A stretch of DNA of 64,000 bases from Parahaliea mediterranea. GTDB taxonomy: Bacteria; Pseudomonadota; Gammaproteobacteria; Pseudomonadales; Halieaceae. The translations under genes and the position numbers were made by a program. The notes beneath the pieces were generated by a model. It saw only the letters and a list, made by a program, of their open reading frames with translations, did not search any database and was not told the origin of the DNA. The stretch's first letter is position 1; each line of letters starts with the position of its first letter. The DNA lies in contig NZ_QEWO01000003.1 in NCBI RefSeq assembly GCF_003402235.1, forward strand, positions 248,001 through 312,000, written 5' to 3'. This document shows positions 36,394-45,086 of the stretch, in pieces.

Positions 36394-38590
36394 GCCGCAG
36401 GAACCAGCTCACCACCCGCGCGCCGGCATGCGCCGCGGCGTTTTTCAGGCTTGCCCACCAGCCGCTCTCCTGGCGCAGTGCGTAGTCCTCGTGGGCGCGG
36501 TCGATAACGTAGGCGTGGATGTTGCGCACGTCGTCTTTGTCCAGCACGTCGTCAAAACGCGGCATACCGGCACCTTCCATCAGCCCTTCCAGCACAATGG
36601 CTTCAAAGTTCTCGTGCCACACCGGCTCCAGGTAGCGCATGTCCGGCACCGAACCATCACCAACGGCATTGGCGCCATGGCAGCGGGCGCAGAAGCGGTC
36701 GAACAGGGCCCGGCCGTCCAGTATCTCGGCCTCGGTGGCAGCCATTCGCGCCGGCGGCAGTGGGCGCTCGGGCTTCTCAACTGGCGGCAGGCTGGCGCTA
36801 CCCCCCAGTTTGAAGGCCATAATTCGGTTGTTGGGGTTGTAGGTGCCGTAGTCCTTGCCGGTATTGCTGGTAAGCACGCCGCCACGGCCCACGGCCACCG
36901 CCACGTACTGCTCGCCATCGACCTGATAGCTCACCGGCCCCGGCAGCACGCTGTTCTGGGTATCAAACTGCCACAGCACCTCGCCACTGTGAGCGTCGAC
37001 GGCCAGCAGGCGCCCGTCCGAGGTGCCCTGAAACACCAGATCACCGGCGGTCGCCAGCACGCCGCCGTTATGGATGTTCGGGTGGGGGATTTTCCAGGCA
37101 ATGCGGGCATTCTCTACATCCCAGGCCAGCAGGTGGGCCTTGGGCAGGTGGTCCATCATCGCCTGCCCGAAGCGCTGGGACACGGTGCCACTGCCAATTT
37201 CATAGCCGGTGTTGAAATGCCGCTTGAGGTGGCGGTAATCCGGCGCCTTTACCTCGTCAAAGGGCATGCCCATGTCCAACTCGGGTATGTAGAGGTAGCC
37301 GGTGCGCGGGCTGTAGGCCATGGGGTGCCAGTTGTGCCCGCCCGAAGCCGAGGGAAACACCACCGCCGCCTCGCCGTCGTAATCCTGGCCCTCCACCTCC
37401 ACCGGGCGGCCGGTATCCATGTCGTAGTGGCTGGCCCAGGTCACGGTGGTGTAGGGCTCCGCCGACAGCAGCTTGCCGGTGTGGCGGTCAATCAGGTAGA
37501 CAAAACCCGACTTGGGCGCATGGATAATCACCTTGCGTTGCTGGCCCTGCCACTCGATATCCGCCAGCGTCATCTGCTGGGTGGCGGTGTAGTCCCAGGT
37601 CTCCGCGGGCACCTCTTGGTAGTGCCACAGGTAGTCGCCGGTGTCTGGGTCCAGCGCCACCACCGAGCTGAGAAACAGGTTATCCCCGCCGCCGGGGCTG
37701 CGAATGCGGCGGTTGTGCGGCGCGCCATTGCCCACCCCGATGTACAGTTGGTCCAGCTCCGCGTCGTAGACGATGGAATCCCACACCGTGCCGCCGCCGC
37801 CGTACTGCCACCACTGGCCATTCCAGGTGGCAGCCGCCCGCGCCATCACCTCGTTCTCGAAGCCGTCTTCCGGGTTGCCGGGAATCGTGTAGAAGCGCCA
37901 GCGCAGCTCGCCCGTCTCCGCGCTGTAGGCGCTGACATAGCCGCGGGTGCCAAATTCGCTGCCGCCATTGCCGATGAACACCAAACCCTTGGCCACCCGC
38001 GGTGCGCCGGTGATCGAGTAGGCCTTGTCGGGGTCGGTGGTCTGGGTGGACCACACCGCCTCGCCGCTGACCCGGTCAATGGCGATCAGCCGGCCGTCGA
38101 GGGTGCCAAGAAACAGCCGCTCCCCCCAGGCCGCCAGGCCGCGGTTGATGGCCCCGCAGCAGGCGGTGATGCTCTTGCTGCGCGGCACCTGCGGGTCAAA
38201 GCGCCACAGCAGCTCGCCAGTGCGGGCATTCACTGCAAAGGCCTTGCTCCAGGCGCCGGTGAAATACATCACGCCGTCAATCACCAGCGGAGTGGTCTCC
38301 AGCCCCAGGTGGTTGTCGCTCTCGAAGTACCAGGCAAGGCCCAGATCCTGTACCGACTGCCGGTCCACCTGGGCCAGGGGCGAGAAGCGCTGCTCGGCGT
38401 AGTCCCGGCCGTAGCTCAGCCAGTTCTGCGGCTCGGCATCGGCGGCCACCAGGCGCTCGCCGGTGACCGGCAGCGAGACCGGCGCGGCAACCGCAGGGGC
38501 CGTACCAACCAGGGCAACGCTCGCAAGCGCAGCGGCCAGCAAAAAAAACACGGGCAACCCGGCGCGCGCCGGAGGAAAGTACAAAGCCAT
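36389..38590 (-). CDS. PQQ-dependent alcohol dehydrogenase, quinohemoprotein type II
   Basis: This 733-residue periplasmic enzyme oxidises primary or other alcohols with PQQ and passes electrons to an internal heme c. It has a signal peptide (cleavage near AVAAPVS) and an eight-bladed propeller with W-motif repeats such as DPDTGDYLWHYQEVPAETWD. The vicinal Cys-Cys ring at 144-145 (ITACCGAINRG) is present, and a C-terminal cytochrome c domain carries CARCHG at about residue 635 with a later Met ligand in MPRF. No pqq synthesis genes are in the window. It could feed electrons to the quinone or cytochrome c pools that RegB senses (inference). Confidence 0.93.
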   Translation of the reverse strand: MALYFPPARAGLPVFFLLAAALASVALVGTAPAVAAPVSLPVTGERLVAADAEPQNWLSYGRDYAEQRFSPLAQVDRQSVQDLGLAWYFESDNHLGLETTPLVIDGVMYFTGAWSKAFAVNARTGELLWRFDPQVPRSKSITACCGAINRGLAAWGERLFLGTLDGRLIAIDRVSGEAVWSTQTTDPDKAYSITGAPRVAKGLVFIGNGGSEFGTRGYVSAYSAETGELRWRFYTIPGNPEDGFENEVMARAAATWNGQWWQYGGGGTVWDSIVYDAELDQLYIGVGNGAPHNRRIRSPGGGDNLFLSSVVALDPDTGDYLWHYQEVPAETWDYTATQQMTLADIEWQGQQRKVIIHAPKSGFVYLIDRHTGKLLSAEPYTTVTWASHYDMDTGRPVEVEGQDYDGEAAVVFPSASGGHNWHPMAYSPRTGYLYIPELDMGMPFDEVKAPDYRHLKRHFNTGYEIGSGTVSQRFGQAMMDHLPKAHLLAWDVENARIAWKIPHPNIHNGGVLATAGDLVFQGTSDGRLLAVDAHSGEVLWQFDTQNSVLPGPVSYQVDGEQYVAVAVGRGGVLTSNTGKDYGTYNPNNRIMAFKLGGSASLPPVEKPERPLPPARMAATEAEILDGRALFDRFCARCHGANAVGDGSVPDMRYLEPVWHENFEAIVLEGLMEGAGMPRFDDVLDKDDVRNIHAYVIDRAHEDYALRQESGWWASLKNAAAHAGARVVSWFLRP

Positions 38591-38692
38591 CCTGTCCTCT
38601 TATGTCGTTATGGCTGGGGCGTGTATCAGAGGGCGGAAATTGTACATTGCCAGTGCAATGTATTGGGCACGGTCAATTAAACCGGTGGGGAT

Positions 38693-38977
38693 TTAAAGCG
38701 ATTCGACCCAGCGGCTCAACAACTCTATACCGGCCGCATCCACCACGTGACTGCCCACCGGCGCTCTGGGTGAAGCCATGCAGCCGGCCCTGGCGGCCCT
38801 CCACTCGCAGGGCCCACACATTGCCGGAGCGAAAATCAGAATAGAGATAGCGACCGGCCAGGGCGGGACCGCCTGGTCATCCACAAAGCGGTTGTCCAAG
38901 GGAGTGGCGTAGGGTGCAGCAGGTCGGCTGGCGAGGCCTAGACCGGTGAGCTGCCCCCTGCCCACTGTCCTCTTCAA
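38693..38977 (-). pseudogene. Decayed C-terminal remnant of a PQQ-type glucose/sorbosone dehydrogenase
   Basis: In one minus-strand frame the region reads ALAGRYLYSDFRSGNVWALR followed by VEGRQGRLHGF, typical of late blades of soluble PQQ sugar dehydrogenases. In another frame it reads VGSHVVDAAGIELLSRWV and ends VESL with a stop. That is the conserved tail of the same kind of protein, where the family has a MPxxGS-type motif. The two parts are joined by a frame change and an apparent internal loss, and the N-terminal bulk is missing. I therefore call it a degraded gene. The rest of the 38591-39079 gap shows nothing else I can support. Confidence 0.6.
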
Positions 38978-39079
38978 ACAAAAAGCCGTCCTCAGCGAAC
39001 ATTCATAGCCACCAAGCAGCGTAATAGCCTTGTCCGCGCCTGATTACAACGCCGATTTGATCGCCAGGAGAGAACCACC

Positions 39080-40024
39080 ATGAAAAAGACAGTCACAGTA
39101 TTCTCTGCGACAGGTGTCGCCGGAAAAGCCTGCGTCGATGAGCTCATTCGACAGGGTCATTTCCGTATCAAAGTACTGTCGCGAAAGCAGGGCCAACAGG
39201 AGAAATCCTCATTTCGCCCAACGCGAGGCGACAAGGAAAAACAGCTGTTGCTGGATGCCTGGCACAAGCAGGGGGTGGAGATCGTGCCCGCCGATGTCAC
39301 CGATCATGCCGATCTTATTCCAGCACTACGGGGTACCGATTATCTGGTGTCCTGCGCCCCCATGTTGGCCACAGAGGCTCAGTACGCGCTGATCTGGGCA
39401 GCCAAGGAGGCCGGTGTGGAGCGCTTTGTGCCTTCGGAATACGGTTTTATCTACGAATGGGAGCAGTTCTGGCCAACCGATACCATTCACAGAACCATCG
39501 CAAGGCAAAAAGTCTTTGTTCGCCGCGTTATCGAACTTGCCGGGCTAGACTACACCATCATACCTGCGGGCCTTTGGCCTGAGTTCTACCTGGCCGAGCC
39601 AGTACAGGTGATGGGGGACGGTGAGCAGAAAATCGCCTGGTCCTGCGGAGAGGATGTCGGTCGAATCATTCCGCACATCCTCGCCCACCCCGACTCACGC
39701 AACGCAGTATGCCCGGTCGCTGCAACGGCGTACTGCAGCTGGAATGCGCTGCTAAACGAAGGAGAAAAGGCACTGGGGCGTAGAATTGAACGCCACTACC
39801 TCGATTCCGCAGCCTGGAAGGCTGCCTACGAACAAGAGCAGGATCGCGCCACCAAGATGCACTTGGCTATCGGCGTTGCCGCCACCGAATGCCCCGAAGG
39901 CATGCCGCTGTGGGCCAACTGGAACAAGCTTCACCTGCCAGACTTTCAGGGTACTTCCATGCCCTCTTTCTTTTCAGAGGTGATGAAAACGTTTGTCGAG
40001 GATATGCGTCGCGAAAGCACCTAA
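39080..40024 (+). CDS. NmrA-like / isoflavone-reductase-like NAD(P)H oxidoreductase
   Basis: This 314-residue Rossmann-fold protein is an atypical short-chain reductase of the NmrA/isoflavone reductase group. The nucleotide site is TVFSATGVAGKACVDELIRQ (a GxxGxxG-like loop), the fold continues with VERFVPSEYGFIYEW, and a central AGLWPEFYLAEPV is family-like. Related enzymes reduce aromatic or phenolic substrates; the bacterial substrate here is unknown. The codon usage is visibly less G+C rich than in the genes to the left. It is convergent with the SDR gene and marks the left edge of the accessory block. Confidence 0.8.
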   Translation: MKKTVTVFSATGVAGKACVDELIRQGHFRIKVLSRKQGQQEKSSFRPTRGDKEKQLLLDAWHKQGVEIVPADVTDHADLIPALRGTDYLVSCAPMLATEAQYALIWAAKEAGVERFVPSEYGFIYEWEQFWPTDTIHRTIARQKVFVRRVIELAGLDYTIIPAGLWPEFYLAEPVQVMGDGEQKIAWSCGEDVGRIIPHILAHPDSRNAVCPVAATAYCSWNALLNEGEKALGRRIERHYLDSAAWKAAYEQEQDRATKMHLAIGVAATECPEGMPLWANWNKLHLPDFQGTSMPSFFSEVMKTFVEDMRREST

Positions 40025-40124
40025 GCGCTTACACGCCACAGGCAGACAAAGGTGCTGCACCGCACAGTAAGGGCGCAGCATCTTGTAAATTCAAAGGATT
40101 TTTTGCCCCTGAACCCGGTGGCTA

Positions 40125-40946
40125 TCAACCCGCCGTTTGACCCCCGTCAACCACCAATTCGGTACCGGTGATGTAACTGGAGGCCGGGGATACCAGAAAC
40201 AGCACAGCGTTAGCCACATCCTCAACCTCACCTACCCTGCCCAGGGGAACCAGGTCTTCGACCACCTCTTTGGCCAGTTCGCGATTCTCCGCCATGCCGA
40301 CTTCAACCAGATCATCATAAACCTGCTCACCCATCGCGGTCGCAATGGCGGTAGGGTGCACAGAGTTCACCCGTATGTTATAGCCGAGTCGGGCAAACTC
40401 TATCGCGGCATGCTTGGAGTAGAGGCGCACCGCGCCTTTTGTCGCACCATAGGCGCTGTGACCGGGCACACCCCGCAAGCCAGCCACAGAAGACAGGTTG
40501 ACGATACAGCCTCCCCGCCCACAATCCCCCCCGGGGCGCATAGCCTGGGCTGCGTGTTTGTGACCCAGAAACACCGACTCAACATTCACCTTGTTGAGCA
40601 TTTGTATCTCTTCAAGGGTGTTGTCCAGTAACGTATGGCCTATGTAGATACCCGCGTTGTTCACCAGGATGTCCAGGCCGCCCAACTCGTCAACGCAGGT
40701 CCGCACCATATTCCGCCACTGCTGCTCATCGGTCACGTCCTGGCCAAGCGCGCGGACTTGATGACCCGCCGACGCCAGCGCTTGTGCCGCCTCTGCAACA
40801 CGCTCTCCATCTATGTCCGTCAGCAGGACGGTGGCATTTGCCTCCGCCAGGCGCTGTGCGCAGGCAAACCCGATACCCCGGGCCGCCCCGGTAACCAGGG
40901 CAACCTTGCCCGTTAGATCAAACAGCTGTGCAAAAGGCGTCATCAC
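40125..40946 (-). CDS. Short-chain dehydrogenase/reductase
   Basis: This 273-residue classical SDR has the cofactor loop TGAARGIGFA, the NNAG motif (LVNNAGIYIG) and the Ser-Tyr-Lys triad in SSVAGLRGVPGHSAYGATKGA. An Asp in LLTDIDG after beta-2 favours NAD(H). The C-terminus ends in the usual ITGTELVVDGGQTAG. It is the last gene of the minus-strand operon from the acyl-CoA dehydrogenase, 97 bp after the saccharopine-dehydrogenase-like gene. It could oxidise a hydroxy intermediate of the pathway (inference). Confidence 0.9.
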   Translation of the reverse strand: MMTPFAQLFDLTGKVALVTGAARGIGFACAQRLAEANATVLLTDIDGERVAEAAQALASAGHQVRALGQDVTDEQQWRNMVRTCVDELGGLDILVNNAGIYIGHTLLDNTLEEIQMLNKVNVESVFLGHKHAAQAMRPGGDCGRGGCIVNLSSVAGLRGVPGHSAYGATKGAVRLYSKHAAIEFARLGYNIRVNSVHPTAIATAMGEQVYDDLVEVGMAENRELAKEVVEDLVPLGRVGEVEDVANAVLFLVSPASSYITGTELVVDGGQTAG

Positions 40947-41043
40947 GCTTCATTCCTCATCAAGAACAGGGGCAAGTAGACCGAATGCGTCGACGGGCAG
41001 GTAATAGGTGTTTAGTCTCCGGCCGCTCGTCTTTGGTCCCGCA

Positions 41044-42165
41044 CTACCACCAGTCCGGCAGGCTGCAGAAACCAAGCTGGTGGAAAGTACTCAACAGTTC
41101 CCTGTGCCCGAAGGCCTGGGGAGCAGACTGGAAACCAACATTCTTCAGTTCGCCGGCCAACAACCGCTGGGCGGCATCGGCGCAAATCTCGCCAGTGAAC
41201 TGGTAGGGGGCCGACAGGTTCATGGCGAACTGGGTTGTCGTCTGGCGACCCTGTCCGCTACACACAATAACGCTGCGCTGGACATCGACGTCATCCTTGG
41301 GTGGCTCCCCCGTGTCCATCTCATCGCCCTTGCTGTTGGTCCACGCTTCGCGCTCTTCCTGCGACAGGTGAGCCGCTTCACGATTGAAGGCATGAATCGC
41401 CTCCATAACGTTGTCAATCAGGTGCTCGCCTATGCAGGTAAGTACTTTGCAATTGCGCACACGTGAATCATCCTTGAACCAGACAGGCTCGCAGGCACCG
41501 CCCCAGGGATGACCGCGCAATGTGGTACCTCGATAGGGGACCACGCAATCGTACGACTGGTCATTGGGCCAGGCCTTGTATTCTCCCAGTTCCAGGTAAT
41601 ACTGCGACACATCGTTGCAAATCATGCGCAGGAAGGACTTGGTGGAGGCCTCCGACGGCAGGCCGTGATCAATCTGGTATACGATGTCCAGACTGTCCAC
41701 CTCGTCGATTTCAAGCACGGCCTCGGCTGCCATGGCACCCGCCGCCCACATGTAGGAACAGGCCGGTGATAGCAGCAGGCCCTTATCAGCAAACGACTGG
41801 CCGTATTTCTGGTTGATGGCATTTGTCCAGTCCTGCTCACCGGTGGTATCCAGGTAATGGCACCCAGCCGCCAGCGCAGTCTCAACAATGGGCCAGCCGA
41901 TCTGCATGAACGGGCCGGACACATTGATCACAACATCCACCTGCTCGAACAGCGGCAGCAACTCCTGCTCCGTATTGTTGGCCACGACGATTTGCGCTGG
42001 AACATCGGCACCGTGTCGCTCGGCGACAACTTTCAGCGCGCCCTCAAGGCGCGCTTTGTTGCGCCCCGCCATGTAAAAGGGAATATTGCGCCGAGCCAGT
42101 GACTCCGACACGAGTTTGCCGGTGTAGCCACTAGCGCCATATATCAGTACTTTGGGGTTGCTCAT
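41044..42165 (-). CDS. Saccharopine-dehydrogenase-like NAD(P)-binding oxidoreductase
   Basis: The 373-residue protein has an N-terminal Rossmann domain (VLIYGASGYTGKLVSESLAR, FYMAGRNKARLE, then VVINVSGPFMQIGWPIV) of the saccharopine dehydrogenase/trans-acting enoyl reductase group. The C-terminal domain is unlike lysine-pathway enzymes. The stretch GCHYLDTTGEQDW is conserved in that group. The reaction is unknown. A GAGGG sequence lies upstream of the ATG. It sits 42 bp after the ligase gene inside the operon, so it should act on a CoA-linked or free-acid intermediate. Confidence 0.82.
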   Translation of the reverse strand: MSNPKVLIYGASGYTGKLVSESLARRNIPFYMAGRNKARLEGALKVVAERHGADVPAQIVVANNTEQELLPLFEQVDVVINVSGPFMQIGWPIVETALAAGCHYLDTTGEQDWTNAINQKYGQSFADKGLLLSPACSYMWAAGAMAAEAVLEIDEVDSLDIVYQIDHGLPSEASTKSFLRMICNDVSQYYLELGEYKAWPNDQSYDCVVPYRGTTLRGHPWGGACEPVWFKDDSRVRNCKVLTCIGEHLIDNVMEAIHAFNREAAHLSQEEREAWTNSKGDEMDTGEPPKDDVDVQRSVIVCSGQGRQTTTQFAMNLSAPYQFTGEICADAAQRLLAGELKNVGFQSAPQAFGHRELLSTFHQLGFCSLPDWW

Positions 42166-42207
42166 GAAATTGCCCTCTGGCTGTCTAGGTCAATAGATAG
42201 TGTCGTT

Positions 42208-43839
42208 TCAAGGTCTGCTGAAGATGAGGTCTGAGCCCGCGATGAATGCCTGCAACAAAAAACGCTCTTGCGGCTTCTCCGAGGCTGTTTTGGGTATCTC
42301 CAGCACTACCTGCAGGTAGCTGGGAACGAAATTGCGCTCCAGATGCTGTTGGCAGTGCTCAAAAAGCCCCCGATGATCAAAGCTCCCCATATCGCGAACA
42401 ACAATGGCGGCCACTACGTCTTTTTCTCCGGGCGCACCCGATGCGGCGGGTACGCCGTAAACAAAGACGTCATCCACCACCCTGTGTTCTGCCAGTACTT
42501 TTTCCACGTAAGCCGGGTTGATGAAATCCCCGTTGTGCCGGATGCCGCCGCCCTTGCGGTAAAGAAAGTAAAACCAGCCCTCTTCATCGACGTAACCGAT
42601 GTCTCCCATCCGCAGCCAGCCCTTGCGGGTTTTCTCTGCTGAGGCCTTGGGGTTCTTGAAATACTCAACGCTGACGGGTTCGCCCTGAACCGACCGGAAT
42701 ACAATTTCACCGGGACGGTGCGGCGGGCATTGTTCATCGTTGTCATCGACGATTTTCCCTTCCAGCGACGGTGGCGGCTTCCCGATGGAACCCACTGGCC
42801 CCACGCCGGGTGGATTCAGGGTCATGCCCCCTTCCGCGGCACCGTAGAATTCGAAAATCTCTACATCAAAACGCTGCTGGAAGTGCTGCCATACATTCGG
42901 TGGCATGCCGGCGCTGAGCACAAACCGTACCGGATTATCCCTGTCGTCAGCGCACTCAGGCTCGCTGTAGATGGCATTGACCATGCCACCGAGCAGATTG
43001 AAGCTGGTGCAGCCATAATGTCGCGTAATATCCCAAAGACGGGACTTGGTGAACTTCCGGCTGATCACCGTGCGCAAACCCATGTGCAAGCTCATGCCGA
43101 GCGTAATCAGTTGCGCATTGGCATGTGTCAACGACAGGCCGGTATAGGGTCGGTCGCCAGGCTCCAGCCCCATCGCCGGACCGAGCAGCGCATTACTGGC
43201 AAAGCGGCCATGAGACGCGACTATCGCCTTGGGGTCGCCCGTCGTACCTGAGGTGTACAGCATCTGCATCGGGGCATTTAAATCGGTTGAGCGCACCGCC
43301 ATCTCAGACACTGGCATTGCCCGAATGTCCGCCACTGTCCGCAGGTTGGGCAGGGTTTCGTGTGCTGCTGTGGGCGCACCGGTCTCAAGCAGCCAGACCC
43401 ACTGGAGATTGGGTAACTCCGCCAGTACTCCGGCCAGGTTCGCCAGCGCATAGTCCGCAATAATAATGCCCCGACACTCGGCGAAACTGAGCATGAAACT
43501 GAGCTTTTGGCCTTTAGTGCGTGGGTCGATGGGCACGAATACCGTATCGGTGATGCTGGCACCGACCATCGCGTCAACAAACTCCGGATGGTTCTGCATC
43601 AACAGGGCGAACCGATCGCCTCGCTCCATGTCTGCCTCGTCAAGCGCGGCAGCGAATCGCTGACCGTTTTCCCATAGTTGCTGATAGCTGCGGCAGGCTT
43701 CCTCAAGCCTGCCATCAGCAGTCACGTTTACAAACGTCAGGGCGTCGTGCTGATGCGGGAATCGCTCGCTAAGGCCAGCGATCATATCGGCCAATACCGC
43801 TGCCTGCGTCGCCTGGGTTATCGCTACGTCAGTCATCAA
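42208..43839 (-). CDS. AMP-dependent acyl-CoA ligase (CaiC-like)
   Basis: This 543-residue adenylate-forming ligase activates a carboxylic acid with ATP and CoA. The P-loop-like A3 motif LYTSGTTGDPKAIVASHGRF is at about residue 214. A5 is FEFYGAAEGG, A7 is GWLRMGDIGYVDEEGWFYF and A8 follows as RKGGGIRHNGDFINP. The C-terminal TASEKPQERF holds the likely A10 Lys. The overall pattern resembles crotonobetaine/carnitine-CoA ligases, but the acid substrate cannot be read from sequence. It lies 7 bp after the thiolase gene, so the operon has both an activation and a cleavage enzyme. Confidence 0.9.
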   Translation of the reverse strand: MMTDVAITQATQAAVLADMIAGLSERFPHQHDALTFVNVTADGRLEEACRSYQQLWENGQRFAAALDEADMERGDRFALLMQNHPEFVDAMVGASITDTVFVPIDPRTKGQKLSFMLSFAECRGIIIADYALANLAGVLAELPNLQWVWLLETGAPTAAHETLPNLRTVADIRAMPVSEMAVRSTDLNAPMQMLYTSGTTGDPKAIVASHGRFASNALLGPAMGLEPGDRPYTGLSLTHANAQLITLGMSLHMGLRTVISRKFTKSRLWDITRHYGCTSFNLLGGMVNAIYSEPECADDRDNPVRFVLSAGMPPNVWQHFQQRFDVEIFEFYGAAEGGMTLNPPGVGPVGSIGKPPPSLEGKIVDDNDEQCPPHRPGEIVFRSVQGEPVSVEYFKNPKASAEKTRKGWLRMGDIGYVDEEGWFYFLYRKGGGIRHNGDFINPAYVEKVLAEHRVVDDVFVYGVPAASGAPGEKDVVAAIVVRDMGSFDHRGLFEHCQQHLERNFVPSYLQVVLEIPKTASEKPQERFLLQAFIAGSDLIFSRP

Positions 43840-43846
43840 CCAGCCC

Positions 43847-45076
43847 CTAGCAACTCAACACGGAGATCACCATGGCGGCGGCATCTTCGCCAATGTAGCC
43901 ACCGCCGTTCTCCGCCAGGGCCACCCGCGCGCCCGACACCTGTCGTCCCGTAGCCACACCACGCAATTGCCAGGTCAACTCGGCGATCTGTGCCAACCCC
44001 GTTGCGCCAATGGGGTGCCCTTTGCGCAATAGACCGCCAGAAGGATTGACAGGAATACGCCCACCCAATGCCGTGTCACCACTCTCGGCCAGTTGCCCTC
44101 CCTGGCCGCGGGGGCACAGCCCCAGGGTTTCATAGTAGATCAGTTCAGACGGCGCAGACGCGTCGTGCAATTCAATAACGTCAAGATCGTCCGGCCCAAC
44201 GCCAGCCTCGTCATACGCCTGCTTAGCCGCCAGTTCCGTGATGCCGGCCTCTTCACCAGCTACAGAATCCCGGCCAGAGGCAAGCACTGACGAGCGAACC
44301 CGCACACTGCGGTTCACGCCCAGTTGCCGCGCCTTGCGCTCGCTGACCAGGATCGCCGCAGCAGCACCATCACCGATGGGCGAGCACATGGGTAGGGTCA
44401 GTGGATAAGCAATCCCCCGGGCAGCCAGCACCTCCTCCACGCTCATAACGCCGCGATACTGCGCATACGGATTCAGGTTTCCATGGCGTGAATTCTTCGC
44501 TGAAATAGCGGCAAACTGGGCCTGGGTGGTACCGTGCGCGGCCATGTGGTCCAGTGCCATAGCAGCGTAGATGTCCATAAAGAATGAATGCTGCCCAGCA
44601 CCCTCGTCCGCTGCGCCGCCGGCACGGGCGATACGTGTCTTCACGCTATCGACGACGCGGTCAAAATCTTCATAATCCACGCAGCCATCGAACACAGAGA
44701 ACGTGCGCGACTTATCCTGGTGATAGAGCTTTTCCGCGCCCACAACCAGCACCACATCGTAGACGCCAGCACTGACCATGGCGCAACCCTGATGAAAGGC
44801 CGTGGAAGCAGACGCGCAGGCATTCTTGACATTGACTACCGGGATCCCGCCAAGCCCCATCTCACGCAGTGCTACCTGACCGGGAATACAGACCTGCCCG
44901 ACCATAGTGCCGGCCGCCACATTGGCGTAGTAGGCTGCTTCGATATCCGCTAGCGAAAGGCCTGCATCCTCAATGGCAGATTGAATCGCCTCCACCGCCA
45001 GAGATTTCAGCTGCCTGTCCATGTGCTTGCCGAAAGTAGTCATACCGACACCGGCAACAATCGCATTCATACGCAT
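43847..45076 (-). CDS. Thiolase of the SCP2/lipid-transfer type
   Basis: This 409-residue protein belongs to the SCP-x/lipid-transfer branch of thiolases that cleave beta-keto acyl-CoAs, including bulky or branched ones. Visible are the nucleophile Cys87 in VKNACASASTAFHQG, the substrate His in GGLLRKGHPIGATG and ALAENGGGYIG near the C-terminus. The start at 45076 follows the acyl-CoA dehydrogenase stop by 10 bp and has GAG upstream; an ATG two codons later is possible. The branch with a single obvious catalytic Cys fits side-chain shortening of steroid- or terpenoid-like molecules, but that is inference. Confidence 0.86.
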   Translation of the reverse strand: MRMNAIVAGVGMTTFGKHMDRQLKSLAVEAIQSAIEDAGLSLADIEAAYYANVAAGTMVGQVCIPGQVALREMGLGGIPVVNVKNACASASTAFHQGCAMVSAGVYDVVLVVGAEKLYHQDKSRTFSVFDGCVDYEDFDRVVDSVKTRIARAGGAADEGAGQHSFFMDIYAAMALDHMAAHGTTQAQFAAISAKNSRHGNLNPYAQYRGVMSVEEVLAARGIAYPLTLPMCSPIGDGAAAAILVSERKARQLGVNRSVRVRSSVLASGRDSVAGEEAGITELAAKQAYDEAGVGPDDLDVIELHDASAPSELIYYETLGLCPRGQGGQLAESGDTALGGRIPVNPSGGLLRKGHPIGATGLAQIAELTWQLRGVATGRQVSGARVALAENGGGYIGEDAAAMVISVLSC

Positions 45077-45086
45077 GGCAGTCGTC

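Noticed and set aside
36194-38680. 828-residue plus-strand open frame
   Set aside because: It lies opposite the PQQ alcohol dehydrogenase, which has clear motifs. The antisense product has no recognisable domain.
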